In this document: one piece after another, positions 52,548-62,116 of the stretch
Numbering within the stretch: the stretch's first letter is position 1
How the letters are laid out: every line of letters starts with the position of its first letter
From: Nitrospirillum viridazoti CBAmc
Lineage (GTDB): Bacteria; Pseudomonadota; Alphaproteobacteria; Azospirillales; Azospirillaceae
Reading direction: 5' to 3'
Length of the DNA stretch: 64,000 nt
NCBI RefSeq assembly: GCF_000730165.1
Contig: NZ_CP022112.1
Span: 1,528,001 to 1,592,000, forward strand
The notes under the pieces: model-generated
What the model saw: only the letters and a program-made list of their open reading frames with translations
The model's database searches: none
What the model was told of the DNA's origin: nothing
Program-made: the position numbers and the translations under genes

Positions 52548-55388
52548 ATGGACCCGCGGATGATCCGCTTTTCCCTCCCCATGCGGCTGCTGCTGGTGAT
52601 TCTGCCGGCCGCCGGCGTCATGCTGGGGGGGATGATCCTGGTCACCCTGCATCTGAGCCAGCGGGTGGTGGAGCGTTTCATCAACGATTACGGCCGCGAC
52701 ACCGCCCAGCGCGAGGCTCTGGCCATCAGCGCCGGCATCCAGGAGGAGATGACCCTGGCCGAGGGCGCCGCCCGCCTGGTCTCCGCCCTGGCCGCCACGC
52801 GGGAGCGGGAAGGGGTCCCCCCTACGTTGGCCGACCGACGGCAGATCACCGAATATTTGCGGCAGGCAGCGGCCTTGCATCCCGAGGCCGTGGGCATTTG
52901 GTTCTTTGCCGAACCCGACGCCCTGGGGCCCGACGGCGCAGCGCTGGCCGCGCAGGATCCCTTGGTGGGAATGGCGGGCACCGGCCGCTACGCCCTGTAC
53001 GCCACCAGCCAAGAGGGCGCGGTGCGCCTGCAGTCCCCGCCAGCGGACTTCGACGCCCAGGATTATTACACCCGCGCCCAGCGCAGCCACCGCCTGACCA
53101 TCCTGCCGGTCCATATCTTCCCCATACAGGGGGTGCCCACCACCCTGGTTTCCCACGCCTTCCCGGCCATGGTGGGCGACCGCCTCATCGGCGTGGCCGG
53201 CGTGGACCTGGACCAGCGGCAGCGCGCCCATATTTATGAAGGGCACCACCCCTTCGGCGCACCCATCGCCATCATCAACACCTTTGGTGTCTGGGGCTAT
53301 CACCCGGACCCGGCCCGGCTGGGCAGCGCCGCCACCTTCGGCGACGGACCCGACTACCAGTTCACACCAGGGGAACGGGTGTTCGTCAACCAGGCCCAGC
53401 CCTACAGCCTGGAACGCCGCCTGCCCGATGGGTCCCGGCTGCGCCGCTTCACTTGGCCGGTGGACTTGTTCCCGGGCGAGGGTCGGCGTCTGCTGGTCAT
53501 GGACGTGCCCCTGGACCGGCTGGCGCGGCCTTTCGCCGGCATCCGCACCGCCATCCTGATGGCCGGACTGCTGTGTGCCCTGTTGCTGAGCGGCCTGATG
53601 GTCCTGGCCGTGCGCCTGATCGTTGCCAGGCCGCTGCAACGTCTGCAGGCGGGGGTGGATGGGCTGAAGCGGGGCGAATACGACCGCACCCTGCCGGACC
53701 AGAACTGTCCCGACGTCATCGGCGACCTGGCGCGGGGGTTGGAGGACTTCCGCCAAACCCTGGTGGAACGGGACCATCTGCGGCGCGACTTGCAGCGGGT
53801 GGCCGCCTGCATCGAGGTGGCGCATGACGCCATCTACATGATGAGCCGCGACTACACGGTGCTGTACGCCAACGGCCAGGCGTTGACCCTGGTGGGCGTC
53901 ACCGACGGCGAGACCCTGCTGGGCAAGCGCATTTCCCAATTCGTCACGCCCGAGACGGCCGCCACGCTGGCGGGGCTGCGCCAGCAGATCGCCGCGAGCC
54001 TGGCCCACACCGGCGTGTGGACGGGCCGGGTCGACAACTGGACCACCCTGACCGGCCATCGCATCGAGGCGGTGGAGTTCACCGCCAGCAACGACGCCGG
54101 CGGCGACATCCTGGTCGTGGCCCGCGACGTATCGGAACGTGACCGGGTGGAGCGGGAGCGCCAGATCCTGCAGCGCCAGATCCTGCAGCAGGACAAGCTG
54201 GAAACGGTGGGCCGCTTGGCCGGCGGTGTCGCGCACGACTTCAACAATCTGCTGGGCGCCATCCTGGGCTATGCCGGCTTTCTGGTGGCCGACCTGCCGA
54301 CGGACAGTCCCGCGCGCGGCTATGCCGACCGCATCCTGGCGGTGGGCGCCAGCGCCAAGGAACTGGTCCGCCAGATCCTGGGCTTCGCCCGCATCGACGC
54401 CGGCGTGCAGGAGGTGGTGCCGGCCCGCGCCATCGTGGACGACGCGCAGGTGGTGCTGCGCTCCACCGTGCCGGCCACGACCCGCCTGACGTGCATGACC
54501 GAGGAAGGCCTGCCGCCCCTACGCGCCAACCAGACGCAGATGATGCAGGTGCTGATGAACCTGGTCATCAACGCCCACGACGCCCGCCGGGGCGAGACGG
54601 GCGATATCACCATCCGCCTGAACCGGGGCCCCCTGCCCTTCACCTTCCCCGACGACTGGGCGGTGGCGGACATCCTGCCGGCACCGGTGGGCGCCCCGCA
54701 TGTGGTGCTGGAGGTGACCGACCAGGGAACCGGCTTGGCGCCCGACCACCTTTCCCGCATGTTCGAACCCTTCTTCACCACCAAGGGCCAGGACAAAGGC
54801 ACCGGCCTGGGCCTGGCCAATGTGCACAGCATCGTCAAGGCCCATGGCGGTGGCCTCGCGGTCGCGAGCAAGCTGGGGGCCGGCACCGTCATCTGCATCA
54901 CCCTTCCCAGCCTGTCGGGTCCCAGCCTGTCGGGTCGCAGCATGGCCGCGGGCACGGCGCCGGCGCTCTCCTCTGGCGGAGCGGCCACGCCTTCGCCCCT
55001 CGACCCGGCCCCGGCCCGCCTGCGGGTGCTGGTGGTGGACGACACCGAGGCCATGGGCGAGCTGCTGCGCGAGGGCCTGACCCGGCGGGGCCACGACGTC
55101 ACCGTCTGCGGCGACCCGCAGGCGGCATTGACCCTGCTGGCCGACCAGACGAGGGGCTACAACGCCCTGATCACCGATCAGACCATGCCGGGCATGACGG
55201 GCCTGAGCCTGATCCACGCCGCCAAGGGAAGGAACCCCGGTCTGATCTGCGTGCTGTGCACCGGCTACAGCGCCAATGTGGATGAGGCCACGGCCCGCGC
55301 CGGCGGCGCCGATGCCTTTTTCATCAAGCCCCTGTCGGTGAAGGCCCTGATCGACCGGCTGGACACGCTGTACGGCACCAGGGGTTGA
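52548..55388 (+). CDS. Hybrid sensor histidine kinase with receiver domain
   Basis: About 946 residues from the ATG at 52548. Order: membrane segment (LPMRLLLVILPAAGVMLGGMILV), periplasmic dCache sensor (about 35-300), second membrane segment, HAMP, PAS (about 400-520), HisKA with VAHDFNNLLGAILGYAGF (His near 561), HATPase (LMNLVINAHDARRGE; DQGTGLAPDHLSRMFEPFF; GTGLGLANV) and a REC domain (LRVLVVDDTEAM; acceptor Asp in ALITDQTMPG near 875). It senses an external ligand and passes phosphate within the protein and on to an unknown partner. No separate response regulator is adjacent. Upstream in-frame codons lack function. Confidence 0.92.
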   Translation: MDPRMIRFSLPMRLLLVILPAAGVMLGGMILVTLHLSQRVVERFINDYGRDTAQREALAISAGIQEEMTLAEGAARLVSALAATREREGVPPTLADRRQITEYLRQAAALHPEAVGIWFFAEPDALGPDGAALAAQDPLVGMAGTGRYALYATSQEGAVRLQSPPADFDAQDYYTRAQRSHRLTILPVHIFPIQGVPTTLVSHAFPAMVGDRLIGVAGVDLDQRQRAHIYEGHHPFGAPIAIINTFGVWGYHPDPARLGSAATFGDGPDYQFTPGERVFVNQAQPYSLERRLPDGSRLRRFTWPVDLFPGEGRRLLVMDVPLDRLARPFAGIRTAILMAGLLCALLLSGLMVLAVRLIVARPLQRLQAGVDGLKRGEYDRTLPDQNCPDVIGDLARGLEDFRQTLVERDHLRRDLQRVAACIEVAHDAIYMMSRDYTVLYANGQALTLVGVTDGETLLGKRISQFVTPETAATLAGLRQQIAASLAHTGVWTGRVDNWTTLTGHRIEAVEFTASNDAGGDILVVARDVSERDRVERERQILQRQILQQDKLETVGRLAGGVAHDFNNLLGAILGYAGFLVADLPTDSPARGYADRILAVGASAKELVRQILGFARIDAGVQEVVPARAIVDDAQVVLRSTVPATTRLTCMTEEGLPPLRANQTQMMQVLMNLVINAHDARRGETGDITIRLNRGPLPFTFPDDWAVADILPAPVGAPHVVLEVTDQGTGLAPDHLSRMFEPFFTTKGQDKGTGLGLANVHSIVKAHGGGLAVASKLGAGTVICITLPSLSGPSLSGRSMAAGTAPALSSGGAATPSPLDPAPARLRVLVVDDTEAMGELLREGLTRRGHDVTVCGDPQAALTLLADQTRGYNALITDQTMPGMTGLSLIHAAKGRNPGLICVLCTGYSANVDEATARAGGADAFFIKPLSVKALIDRLDTLYGTRG

Positions 55389-55403
55389 GGCGCGCCAGCA
55401 CCG

Positions 55404-56057
55404 TCAGGGGTGGATACGGCTGGGGAACCAGCTGTCCAGGCTGCCACGATCCAGCCAGCGGCCATAGGCGTACGGGGCGGCATAGGTGCCGCCATAAGGG
55501 TAGGCCGATCCATAATAGGGATAGGCACCGTCCACGCCATCGACCAGCCCCGGCCCCCATGGGCCGCCGCCAACCCCACCCCAGGGGCCAACACCCCAGC
55601 CCCCATTGCGGGGATGACCGCTGACATTGCCCTGCGACACCGATAGCGAGAAGCCGATGCCCGTGTCCTCGCACGGCCGCAAGGGGTTGCCGTCCTGGCC
55701 GTAATTCAGGGTGGCGCCCGCGCCGCGCTCGATCATGCCGCCACCGAAGCCGATACCCATGGTGACACTGCCACCGGCCCGGCAGCTGGTGTCCTTGGAC
55801 TTCCAGCCATCATCCTCGGGCGGGCGGGCGGCAACCACGCCATCATCCCGGCCGTCGGCCGTGGCGACGCCGGGACCGTCCAGCACCGGCGGGCGCGCCG
55901 GGCCCTCGTCGATGGCGTTTGCCGGCGTGTTGGCCGTCCCGGTCTGCGCCAAGGCGCCATCGCCCGCGGCGGTAAGGCAGGCCATCAGCACCAGGGCGGG
56001 CACCCCGGCTTTGCCAACGGCTTTACCCAAGAGCTTGGAGGAATGGACGACAGGCAT
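55404..56057 (-). CDS. Hypothetical secreted glycine-rich protein
   Basis: About 217 residues from the ATG at 56057 (GGAG 9 bases upstream). A signal peptide (KAGVPALVLMACLTAAGDGALA) is followed by a low-complexity acidic/proline part and then a Gly/Tyr/Trp-rich tail (GGWGVGPWGGVGGGPWGPG). Two cysteines (SCRAGGSV and PCEDTGIG) could form a disulfide. I do not recognise the family. It is probably periplasmic or outer-membrane associated. Convergent with the hybrid kinase. Confidence 0.6.
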   Translation of the reverse strand: MPVVHSSKLLGKAVGKAGVPALVLMACLTAAGDGALAQTGTANTPANAIDEGPARPPVLDGPGVATADGRDDGVVAARPPEDDGWKSKDTSCRAGGSVTMGIGFGGGMIERGAGATLNYGQDGNPLRPCEDTGIGFSLSVSQGNVSGHPRNGGWGVGPWGGVGGGPWGPGLVDGVDGAYPYYGSAYPYGGTYAAPYAYGRWLDRGSLDSWFPSRIHP

Positions 56058-56181
56058 GGCTTTCAACTCCAGGACCGCTGCGGGAACCGCATCGGCCCGA
56101 CCGGGGCGGGCGGCAGGCCCATGTCCAATATGGGACGGGCCGGTCCAGTTTCCACGCGTTTCCTGACAGGAACCTGTCGAC

Positions 56182-56213
56182 CGGGGCCGCAGGAAGCACT
56201 TCCTTACGCCCCG
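56182..56213 (-). terminator. Stem-loop at the end of the glycosyltransferase operon
   Basis: CGGGGC/GCCCCG outer stem enclosing AGGAA/TTCCT, just after the GT4 stop on the minus strand. No T run follows, so it may be a rho-dependent end or an mRNA-stabilising structure. Confidence 0.35.
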
Positions 56214-56221
56214 GGGGACAC

Positions 56222-57520
56222 TTACTCCGTGGGGGCGGGAAGCGGTTTCGAATCCGCCGGACGCCGCGACGGCGTGCGGCCGGCCGCCAAATCCTCGATC
56301 AGGCGCATTTGCGCCGGCAAGCAGATCGTCTCCAAATCATAGCGGGCCAGGATGGTTTCCCGCGCTCGGCGGCGCAGGCGTTCCAGCCGCTGGGGGTTTT
56401 CCAGGGCCGTCGCCACGGTCTCCGCCAGTTGGCCGGGCGAGAAGAAGTCCACCAGCAGGCCATTGTGGCCGTGGCGGACAACCTCGCGCACCGGCGCCGT
56501 ATCCGACGCCACCACCAGGCACCCGGCGGCCATGGCCTCCATCAGGGACCAGGACAGCACGAAGGGGTAGCTGAGGTAGACATGCACGGCCGAGACGCGC
56601 AGCGCCGACAGGAACGTGGAGTATGGGACCTTGCCCAGGAAGTGGACGCGCGACAGATCAAGGTTTGCGCCCACCTCCGCCAGGTATTGGGCGCGATAGT
56701 GCGGGTGATTGGTGGGGCGCGAGCCATAGCTGACCTCATCCCCGCCCAGGACCACCACCTGGGCGTTGGGGCGGCGGCGCAACAATTCCGGCAAGGCACG
56801 CATGAAGGTGTGGAAGCCGCGATAGGGTTCCAGATTGCGGTTGACGAACGTCACCACCTCATCCCCCGGCCGCAAGGTCAAAGGGGTGGAAGCGCCCTCG
56901 GGCGTGACCGTCAGGGTCGCCGCCGGATCCGGACAAACCAGGCGGGTGTCCACCCCATCGTGCACGGTGGAGATGCGGTGCTGGACGTCAGCCGGGAAGC
57001 GCTGCGCCTGCCAGCGGGTGGGTGTGACACCCCAGTCCATGGCCTGCAGCCCGTGCAGCAGGACGCTGTTCTTGATGCGAATGCGGAAGGTATCGTCCAG
57101 CGTACCTGGAAATTCCGGGTCGAAGCCCGCATCCTGCCCGCGCGCGTTGTAGAAAAACTCCAGATACGCCAGCAGCTTGGCTTGGGGGTAGATATCCTTC
57201 AGAAACAGTGACTCGCCCCAACCGGGATGAGCGCAGATGACGTCTGGAATGAAGCCTTGCCGGCCCAGTTCCATGCACGCCCGCAATACCGCCTGGCCCC
57301 GCCGGACCGCCGCCTCGAACCCGGCCACATAATGATGACTGCCGGGGCTGGCGCCGGCCGGTGGGGGATAGCGCACCACAACCATGCCGGATGGCGGGCT
57401 CTGTATCAGCACATTCCCGTCATCGCCCATGCAAACCACTTCATGCCCGGCCGCCGCCATCGCCGGTGCCAGATGACGATATTGACCAGGAAAATTCTGA
57501 TGGACGAACAGCAGCTTCAT
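56222..57520 (-). CDS. Glycosyltransferase family 4 (GT-B fold)
   Basis: About 432 residues from the ATG at 57520, giving MKLLFVHQNFPGQYRHLAPAMAAAGHEV, a start typical of one GT4 branch. The C-terminal domain has FVNRNLEPYRGFHTFMRALPELL and SWSLMEAMAAGCLVVASDTAPVREVV with the E-x7-E region. It transfers a sugar from a nucleotide donor. The start overlaps the methyltransferase stop (ATGA), so the two are coupled. Last gene of the minus-strand run that begins with the RTX protein. Confidence 0.9.
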   Translation of the reverse strand: MKLLFVHQNFPGQYRHLAPAMAAAGHEVVCMGDDGNVLIQSPPSGMVVVRYPPPAGASPGSHHYVAGFEAAVRRGQAVLRACMELGRQGFIPDVICAHPGWGESLFLKDIYPQAKLLAYLEFFYNARGQDAGFDPEFPGTLDDTFRIRIKNSVLLHGLQAMDWGVTPTRWQAQRFPADVQHRISTVHDGVDTRLVCPDPAATLTVTPEGASTPLTLRPGDEVVTFVNRNLEPYRGFHTFMRALPELLRRRPNAQVVVLGGDEVSYGSRPTNHPHYRAQYLAEVGANLDLSRVHFLGKVPYSTFLSALRVSAVHVYLSYPFVLSWSLMEAMAAGCLVVASDTAPVREVVRHGHNGLLVDFFSPGQLAETVATALENPQRLERLRRRARETILARYDLETICLPAQMRLIEDLAAGRTPSRRPADSKPLPAPTE

Positions 57521-58113
57521 GATGGCTTGGCAGTACCCGCCGGCGGCGTGACGTAGGCCATGGCCCACAGGTTGAAGCTGGGCTTGTCCTTCGTCACCTT
57601 CACGGCAGCGAAGCCAGCGGCCAGCAACGCCTTGCCCAAGGTTTGAGCGGTAAAGCCGGTGCGGTGCGCCATATACTCGTTACCGCGCGCGATGGCGCTG
57701 CGCAATCCGAACAGCATGTCCAGGGGCGCAATGGGGCCGGCGGCCGACAAGTAGACGGCCTCATCCAGCTTGTCCTCAGCCACCAGGGCGGCGACCGCCT
57801 GCAGATCCGGCAAGGTAATGAGGGCAAAGCCATCGGGCTTCAGCACCCGGCGAAATTCGGCCAAGGCCACCGGTACCTGATGGGCGTGGAGATGTTCGAC
57901 ATTGTGGGAGGACCAGACAGCGTCGACGCTGCCATCCGCCACCATGGACAGGTCGGTGATGGAAGCGACGATGTCAGGCTGGACCGCCGGATCGATGTCC
58001 AGCCGAACCTCACGCCATTCGCTGCTATGAAACAGGCTGTGCAGTTTCTCCGGCCTGTGGACGCCGCATCCGACATGCAGGACGGTGCGTGAAACCGGGG
58101 TATCCAAGATCAT
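57517..58113 (-). CDS. SAM-dependent methyltransferase
   Basis: About 198 residues, from the ATG at 58113 (a GTG at 58119 is also possible). VLHVGCGVHRPEKLH is motif I, VRLDIDPAVQPDIVASITDL motif II, and VDAVWSSHNVEHLHAHQVPVALAEFRRVLKPDG the post-motif typical of class I small-molecule methyltransferases. The glycosyltransferase neighbours suggest methylation of a sugar or glycan end, perhaps capping. It starts 19 bp after the large glycosyltransferase. Confidence 0.85.
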   Translation of the reverse strand: MILDTPVSRTVLHVGCGVHRPEKLHSLFHSSEWREVRLDIDPAVQPDIVASITDLSMVADGSVDAVWSSHNVEHLHAHQVPVALAEFRRVLKPDGFALITLPDLQAVAALVAEDKLDEAVYLSAAGPIAPLDMLFGLRSAIARGNEYMAHRTGFTAQTLGKALLAAGFAAVKVTKDKPSFNLWAMAYVTPPAGTAKPS

Positions 58114-58131
58114 GCCCACTCAATCCCAAAC

Positions 58132-61100
58132 TCACGCCGACGCCGGCACGGCGTCGGCGGACGGTACTATCCCCTGGCGGCGCGCCAATTCCAACAGGGC
58201 ATCATTGATGCGCGGCGCGGTCATGCCCAACGGCAGCAACATGCCACGGCCATGCATCCGCAGGCGTTCCGCCTGGGCACCCAGATCGAAGGCGGCGACG
58301 GCCAGACCGGCGGCCAGCATTTCCGTGAGGGTGTAGGACCAGGTTTCCGGCCAGACGGAGGGGAGGAATCCCAGGTGCGCCTGATAGGCGCGCACCAGAT
58401 CCACGGCCTCATCCGCGGCGTAGACGCCGGTCACGCGCACGCGCCCGGTCTCCAGCAACGGCGTGTTGTCGCGGGAGTATCCGACCAGCAGGAATTCCAG
58501 AGGCAGGGCCCGGGCCCGGGCATCCCGGGCGCACGCCAGCAGGACGCCGTGTCCCTTGGCATCGCCGATGGCGCCGACGACGGCCACCCGCACCATCGAC
58601 GGCCGGGCCGGCGTTGGTTCCACCGCCGGAATCTCCCGATCCGGATGGGGTTGCACCGCCAGGCGGATGCCGGACCCGGGGAACTGCGCCGCCAGACGGC
58701 GCGCCGTATCCTGCGTGGGACAGATCACCCGCTGCGCTCCGGCCAGCAAGGCTGCCATGGACCGGCGCCAGGTCGCGACCGGCAGATTGCCCGCCAGGTC
58801 CCCGGACCGTAGAAAATGGCCATTGTCACGCACACACGCCTCGCACACCGCCACCGCCGGTTCACCGCAATAACGGTCGCTGCCGTCCACCAAGTTGATG
58901 CGCGGGCAGTACCAGACGTAATCATGGATATGCACGTCATAGGGCCATCGACCGGCCAGCATGGCCAGCAGCATGGCCGGTACGCCCTTGACGTGGTGAA
59001 CCACCATGCGGCCCACACCCAGGGTCTGCAAGTTACGCAATAGATCCGGCAGGGCCGCCAAGCCTTCGTACACCAGGGATTGAAGTCGCGGCGCGCCGGC
59101 TATTTCCAGCCGGACACGCGGCATCTCCCCCGCCTCGTCTCCCCACCCCTCTGGCCGCAACACCACCACGCCGATACCCTGCGCCATCAACGATGCGACT
59201 TGGCCATCGACAAAACGATCCGTGCCGCCACCCAGGACGGGACAAAGCAGCAGGCAGGTCTGAGGGCCCAGGGTGCGCGCCCAGGCCACGTCCAGCGCGC
59301 GCCGGGCCGGCAGCAGCGGATTGGCGGCGATGAAAGCATGGACGGCGGCCTGGTAGTCAGGATGCCGCTGGTCCAGCAGCGCGAGCGCCGCGGCGATGCG
59401 ATCCGCCTTTTCCCCGCCGAAGGAGGAACCGCCGACATGGCCGACCAGGATATCCAGCGCCGCGACGTTACGCCAACCCCGCGCCCGGGCCCGCCAGCAG
59501 AAATCGTTTTCCTCGCCATAGCCCCGGCCGAACGTTTCGGCATCGAAATAGCCGACGTCGTCCAGGCAGTCGCGGCGGATATAGAAGCAAAAGCCCACGC
59601 CCGTTGGCACGTCCGCGACCTTGCCCGACAAGGCCATGGCGGCCAGCCCATCGAGGAAAGGCACCGAGACCTCAGCCAGCTGAGTCCCCTCGGGATCGGG
59701 ATAACTGAGGATGGTGGCATCATTGGACAGCGGGGTCACCGTCCCTATCGCGGCGTCCCTGTAGGCCGCGGCGGCCAGACGGGCCAGCCAATCCCCGTGA
59801 ACCATGGCATCCGCGTTCAGCAGAACCACGTCACGGTCGGGGTGCAAGGCCATGCCCCGGTTGACCGTGCGCACAAAGCCCAGGTTGCCGGGATTGCGCA
59901 ACACCGTCGCCCAGCCCTCGGTCGCCACCTCGTCCACCAGCGCCGTCACGGCCGCGTCCGCCGGAGCATCGGCGATCAGGATGACTTCGACAGATGGTCC
60001 AACCTGCACCCCCGCCATACTGTCGCGTAGCGCCGCCAGACAGGCCCGCGTCACGGCGGCGTCGCCGTAAACGGGGACGATGATGTCCACCGGCCGCCTC
60101 AGCCCTGACACGGGCGCGCGAGGCCGGACCGCGTCTTCCCCAGGCAGCGCACCGCCCTGCCAATAGGCGGGCTCGCCGGTGGCGGGAAAAAGTGGCCGTA
60201 CACCCTGCCCCACCGACACCGTCTGGGGCTCCGCCGGCCGCGCGCCCTCTTCCTCCGGCCGGAAGACCAGCCGGCGCATCTGCCCGTCCCGGTCCACCAG
60301 GTCAAGGGCGACTGGACGCGCCGGATGGGCGGCGTCCCAGGCCAGCACCGACCACTCGGCATCACCCTGCGGGGCGAAACCTGGCGTCGCCGAAGCGGAT
60401 ATGCGGGTGAAGCGCGCCAGGAGGCGGGGTGGCCGGGTCATGGCGGCCGGCAGGGGCATGCCCGGCACGGGCATGCCATTGACCGTGACCTGGACCTGGG
60501 CATTCCCTGCCAAGTCCGTTGGCACGGTAAAGGTGAAAAGGCACAACCCCGGATCCCGCTGATCGGGAACCAGGGTGGCCTGGTCCACCGTCAGGCCGTT
60601 CCAAATAAGTTCGGCCCGCACCCCGGGCGCCGCCGCGATGCCCTCGATCCGGCCGGCGCAGGTGTAGACCACGGCGGGCACAGCGCCCCCCGCCACCAGC
60701 CCACGCAGGGCGGCAAGGCAGGTGTCGTTGGTTTCGGCATTCCAGGAAAGCGCGGGGACGAGGCGATCCAGGGCAGCCGCCAGGGCCTCACGGGATCCCG
60801 ATAGCGCCTGAAACAAACCAACCGCCGCCAAAGGGTGGGTGCCGTCCATCTCCAAGGCGTGGGTGAAGCACCCGGCAGCCTGATGAAGCTCACCTCTGCT
60901 CAGGGCGACGACCCCTTCGAGGATGACATCAAGCGCGATTTTTCCGCCCTGGACCAAACGGGCGGCGTAATGGGCGGCCTCTTCCAGCCGGCCGGCCCCC
61001 AAGGTGGCATGCACCAATCCCCGAAGTGCAGCCAGCCTGGTCTCTGGCTCGGCCAGCGCCACCCAACCCAAGGCTATGGCCGTGTCATAGTCCTTCCTGG

Positions 61101-61161
61101 CCGAAGCCGCTTCCATGTCCTGCAGCGTCCGACCTAGGACTGGAGTAGATAAGCCGGACAT
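58132..61161 (-). CDS. Large glycosyltransferase: TPR-like / GT2 / GT4 domains
   Basis: About 1,009 residues. Residues 1-160 look like TPR repeats (KDYDTAIALGWVALAEPETRLAALRGLVHATLGAGRLEEAAHYAARL). A GT2 domain starts near 355 (VDIIVPVYGDAAVTRACLAAL; LLNADAMVHGDWL near 445; GYGEENDFCWRARARGW near 545). A GT4-like C-terminal part follows from about 640 (LLLCPVLGGGTDRFVDGQ) to 1000 (WPETWSYTLTEMLAAGLAVAAF). Two catalytic domains with a TPR suggest a processive or protein-recognising enzyme for surface glycans or glycoproteins. The start has a weak ribosome site. Confidence 0.85.
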   Translation of the reverse strand: MSGLSTPVLGRTLQDMEAASARKDYDTAIALGWVALAEPETRLAALRGLVHATLGAGRLEEAAHYAARLVQGGKIALDVILEGVVALSRGELHQAAGCFTHALEMDGTHPLAAVGLFQALSGSREALAAALDRLVPALSWNAETNDTCLAALRGLVAGGAVPAVVYTCAGRIEGIAAAPGVRAELIWNGLTVDQATLVPDQRDPGLCLFTFTVPTDLAGNAQVQVTVNGMPVPGMPLPAAMTRPPRLLARFTRISASATPGFAPQGDAEWSVLAWDAAHPARPVALDLVDRDGQMRRLVFRPEEEGARPAEPQTVSVGQGVRPLFPATGEPAYWQGGALPGEDAVRPRAPVSGLRRPVDIIVPVYGDAAVTRACLAALRDSMAGVQVGPSVEVILIADAPADAAVTALVDEVATEGWATVLRNPGNLGFVRTVNRGMALHPDRDVVLLNADAMVHGDWLARLAAAAYRDAAIGTVTPLSNDATILSYPDPEGTQLAEVSVPFLDGLAAMALSGKVADVPTGVGFCFYIRRDCLDDVGYFDAETFGRGYGEENDFCWRARARGWRNVAALDILVGHVGGSSFGGEKADRIAAALALLDQRHPDYQAAVHAFIAANPLLPARRALDVAWARTLGPQTCLLLCPVLGGGTDRFVDGQVASLMAQGIGVVVLRPEGWGDEAGEMPRVRLEIAGAPRLQSLVYEGLAALPDLLRNLQTLGVGRMVVHHVKGVPAMLLAMLAGRWPYDVHIHDYVWYCPRINLVDGSDRYCGEPAVAVCEACVRDNGHFLRSGDLAGNLPVATWRRSMAALLAGAQRVICPTQDTARRLAAQFPGSGIRLAVQPHPDREIPAVEPTPARPSMVRVAVVGAIGDAKGHGVLLACARDARARALPLEFLLVGYSRDNTPLLETGRVRVTGVYAADEAVDLVRAYQAHLGFLPSVWPETWSYTLTEMLAAGLAVAAFDLGAQAERLRMHGRGMLLPLGMTAPRINDALLELARRQGIVPSADAVPASA

Positions 61162-61174
61162 CACGCGGATCGCA

Positions 61175-61978
61175 TCATCGCGGCAGGACCGCGACCTTCA
61201 TCGCCATCAAAGGGTCCTGGGGTTGGCTGGAACGGCATAACACCCCTGCCTGCCCTTCAATGTCGCCGTGGCGCAGGAAACGAACGGCGTAATCCAGGCG
61301 GTGGGTCGCTGCCAACGGTCCCACCAGGCGGAAGCCAGCGCCCAACAGGGGCAGACCCCGACCCTGGGTCCCCGCCAAGGTGCCGGCCTTCACCCAGGTG
61401 CCGGCCTGGTCGATCGGGTTGGCAGCGCAGTATTCCAAGCTATCGGCCAGTTCGGGCGAACCGACGACGGTGAAGCCTTCGAGCCATAGCAGATGATCCC
61501 CGGCCGAGGCCCATTCGCCGCCGGCGAAGACCTTATCCCCCATGCGCTGGATGTGCGCGACCAGCCGTACGTCGATGGTGGCGGGAACCGTCTCATCCCC
61601 CAATCGCTGCACGCCGATGGAGATCTGAGAGGACAGCTGGCCGTTCAAACTCAAGGTGGTAAGCAGCAACGGCGCCGAATCCGCCGTAACCAGCACGGCC
61701 ACGCCGTTCGACCCGCTGATCCAGGTCGAGGTGCTGAGACCATCGGGTGTCAGGAACTGCAGGGCCTTGCGTCCGGGTTCCGGCAGTGAAGAGAGCTGGA
61801 CGCAGGGGAAGGTCACGCCCTTGATCTGCTGCCGTCCTTCGGCGCTGAGGCGGGTGGTAATGTAATAGGTGCCTTCCGGCAGGGCCATGACCTTGGGCGT
61901 CGCACGCACCGGATCGGCACTGGAAGCGGGAGTCGTCACCGCCGTCGTGTCGGCCGGCGCCAAGATATTAGGCTGCAT
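61175..61978 (-). CDS. Hypothetical protein in the RTX/glycosyltransferase operon
   Basis: About 267 residues from the ATG at 61978 (the frame is open upstream to 62101, but that part looks non-coding). It starts MQPNILAPADTTAVTTPASS, a Thr/Ser/Ala-rich flexible part, followed by beta-rich sequence (GTYYITTRLSAEG; SNGVAVLVTADSAPLLLTTLSLNGQLSSQISIGVQ). No signal peptide or membrane segment. I do not recognise the family. It lies between the RTX protein and the large glycosyltransferase and could be a carbohydrate-binding accessory. Confidence 0.6.
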   Translation of the reverse strand: MQPNILAPADTTAVTTPASSADPVRATPKVMALPEGTYYITTRLSAEGRQQIKGVTFPCVQLSSLPEPGRKALQFLTPDGLSTSTWISGSNGVAVLVTADSAPLLLTTLSLNGQLSSQISIGVQRLGDETVPATIDVRLVAHIQRMGDKVFAGGEWASAGDHLLWLEGFTVVGSPELADSLEYCAANPIDQAGTWVKAGTLAGTQGRGLPLLGAGFRLVGPLAATHRLDYAVRFLRHGDIEGQAGVLCRSSQPQDPLMAMKVAVLPR

Positions 61979-62116
61979 GGGTCTACCAATACAGAAGGGA
62001 GCGGAAGACCCGAACCCTGCCCTGGAATAAATCCGAATGCAAGAAGACCGTGGTGCAGAAACGACTATGGCGGGCACTAGGCCCGCCATAGCGTAACTCA
62101 TGTATAGGCGACTGCA

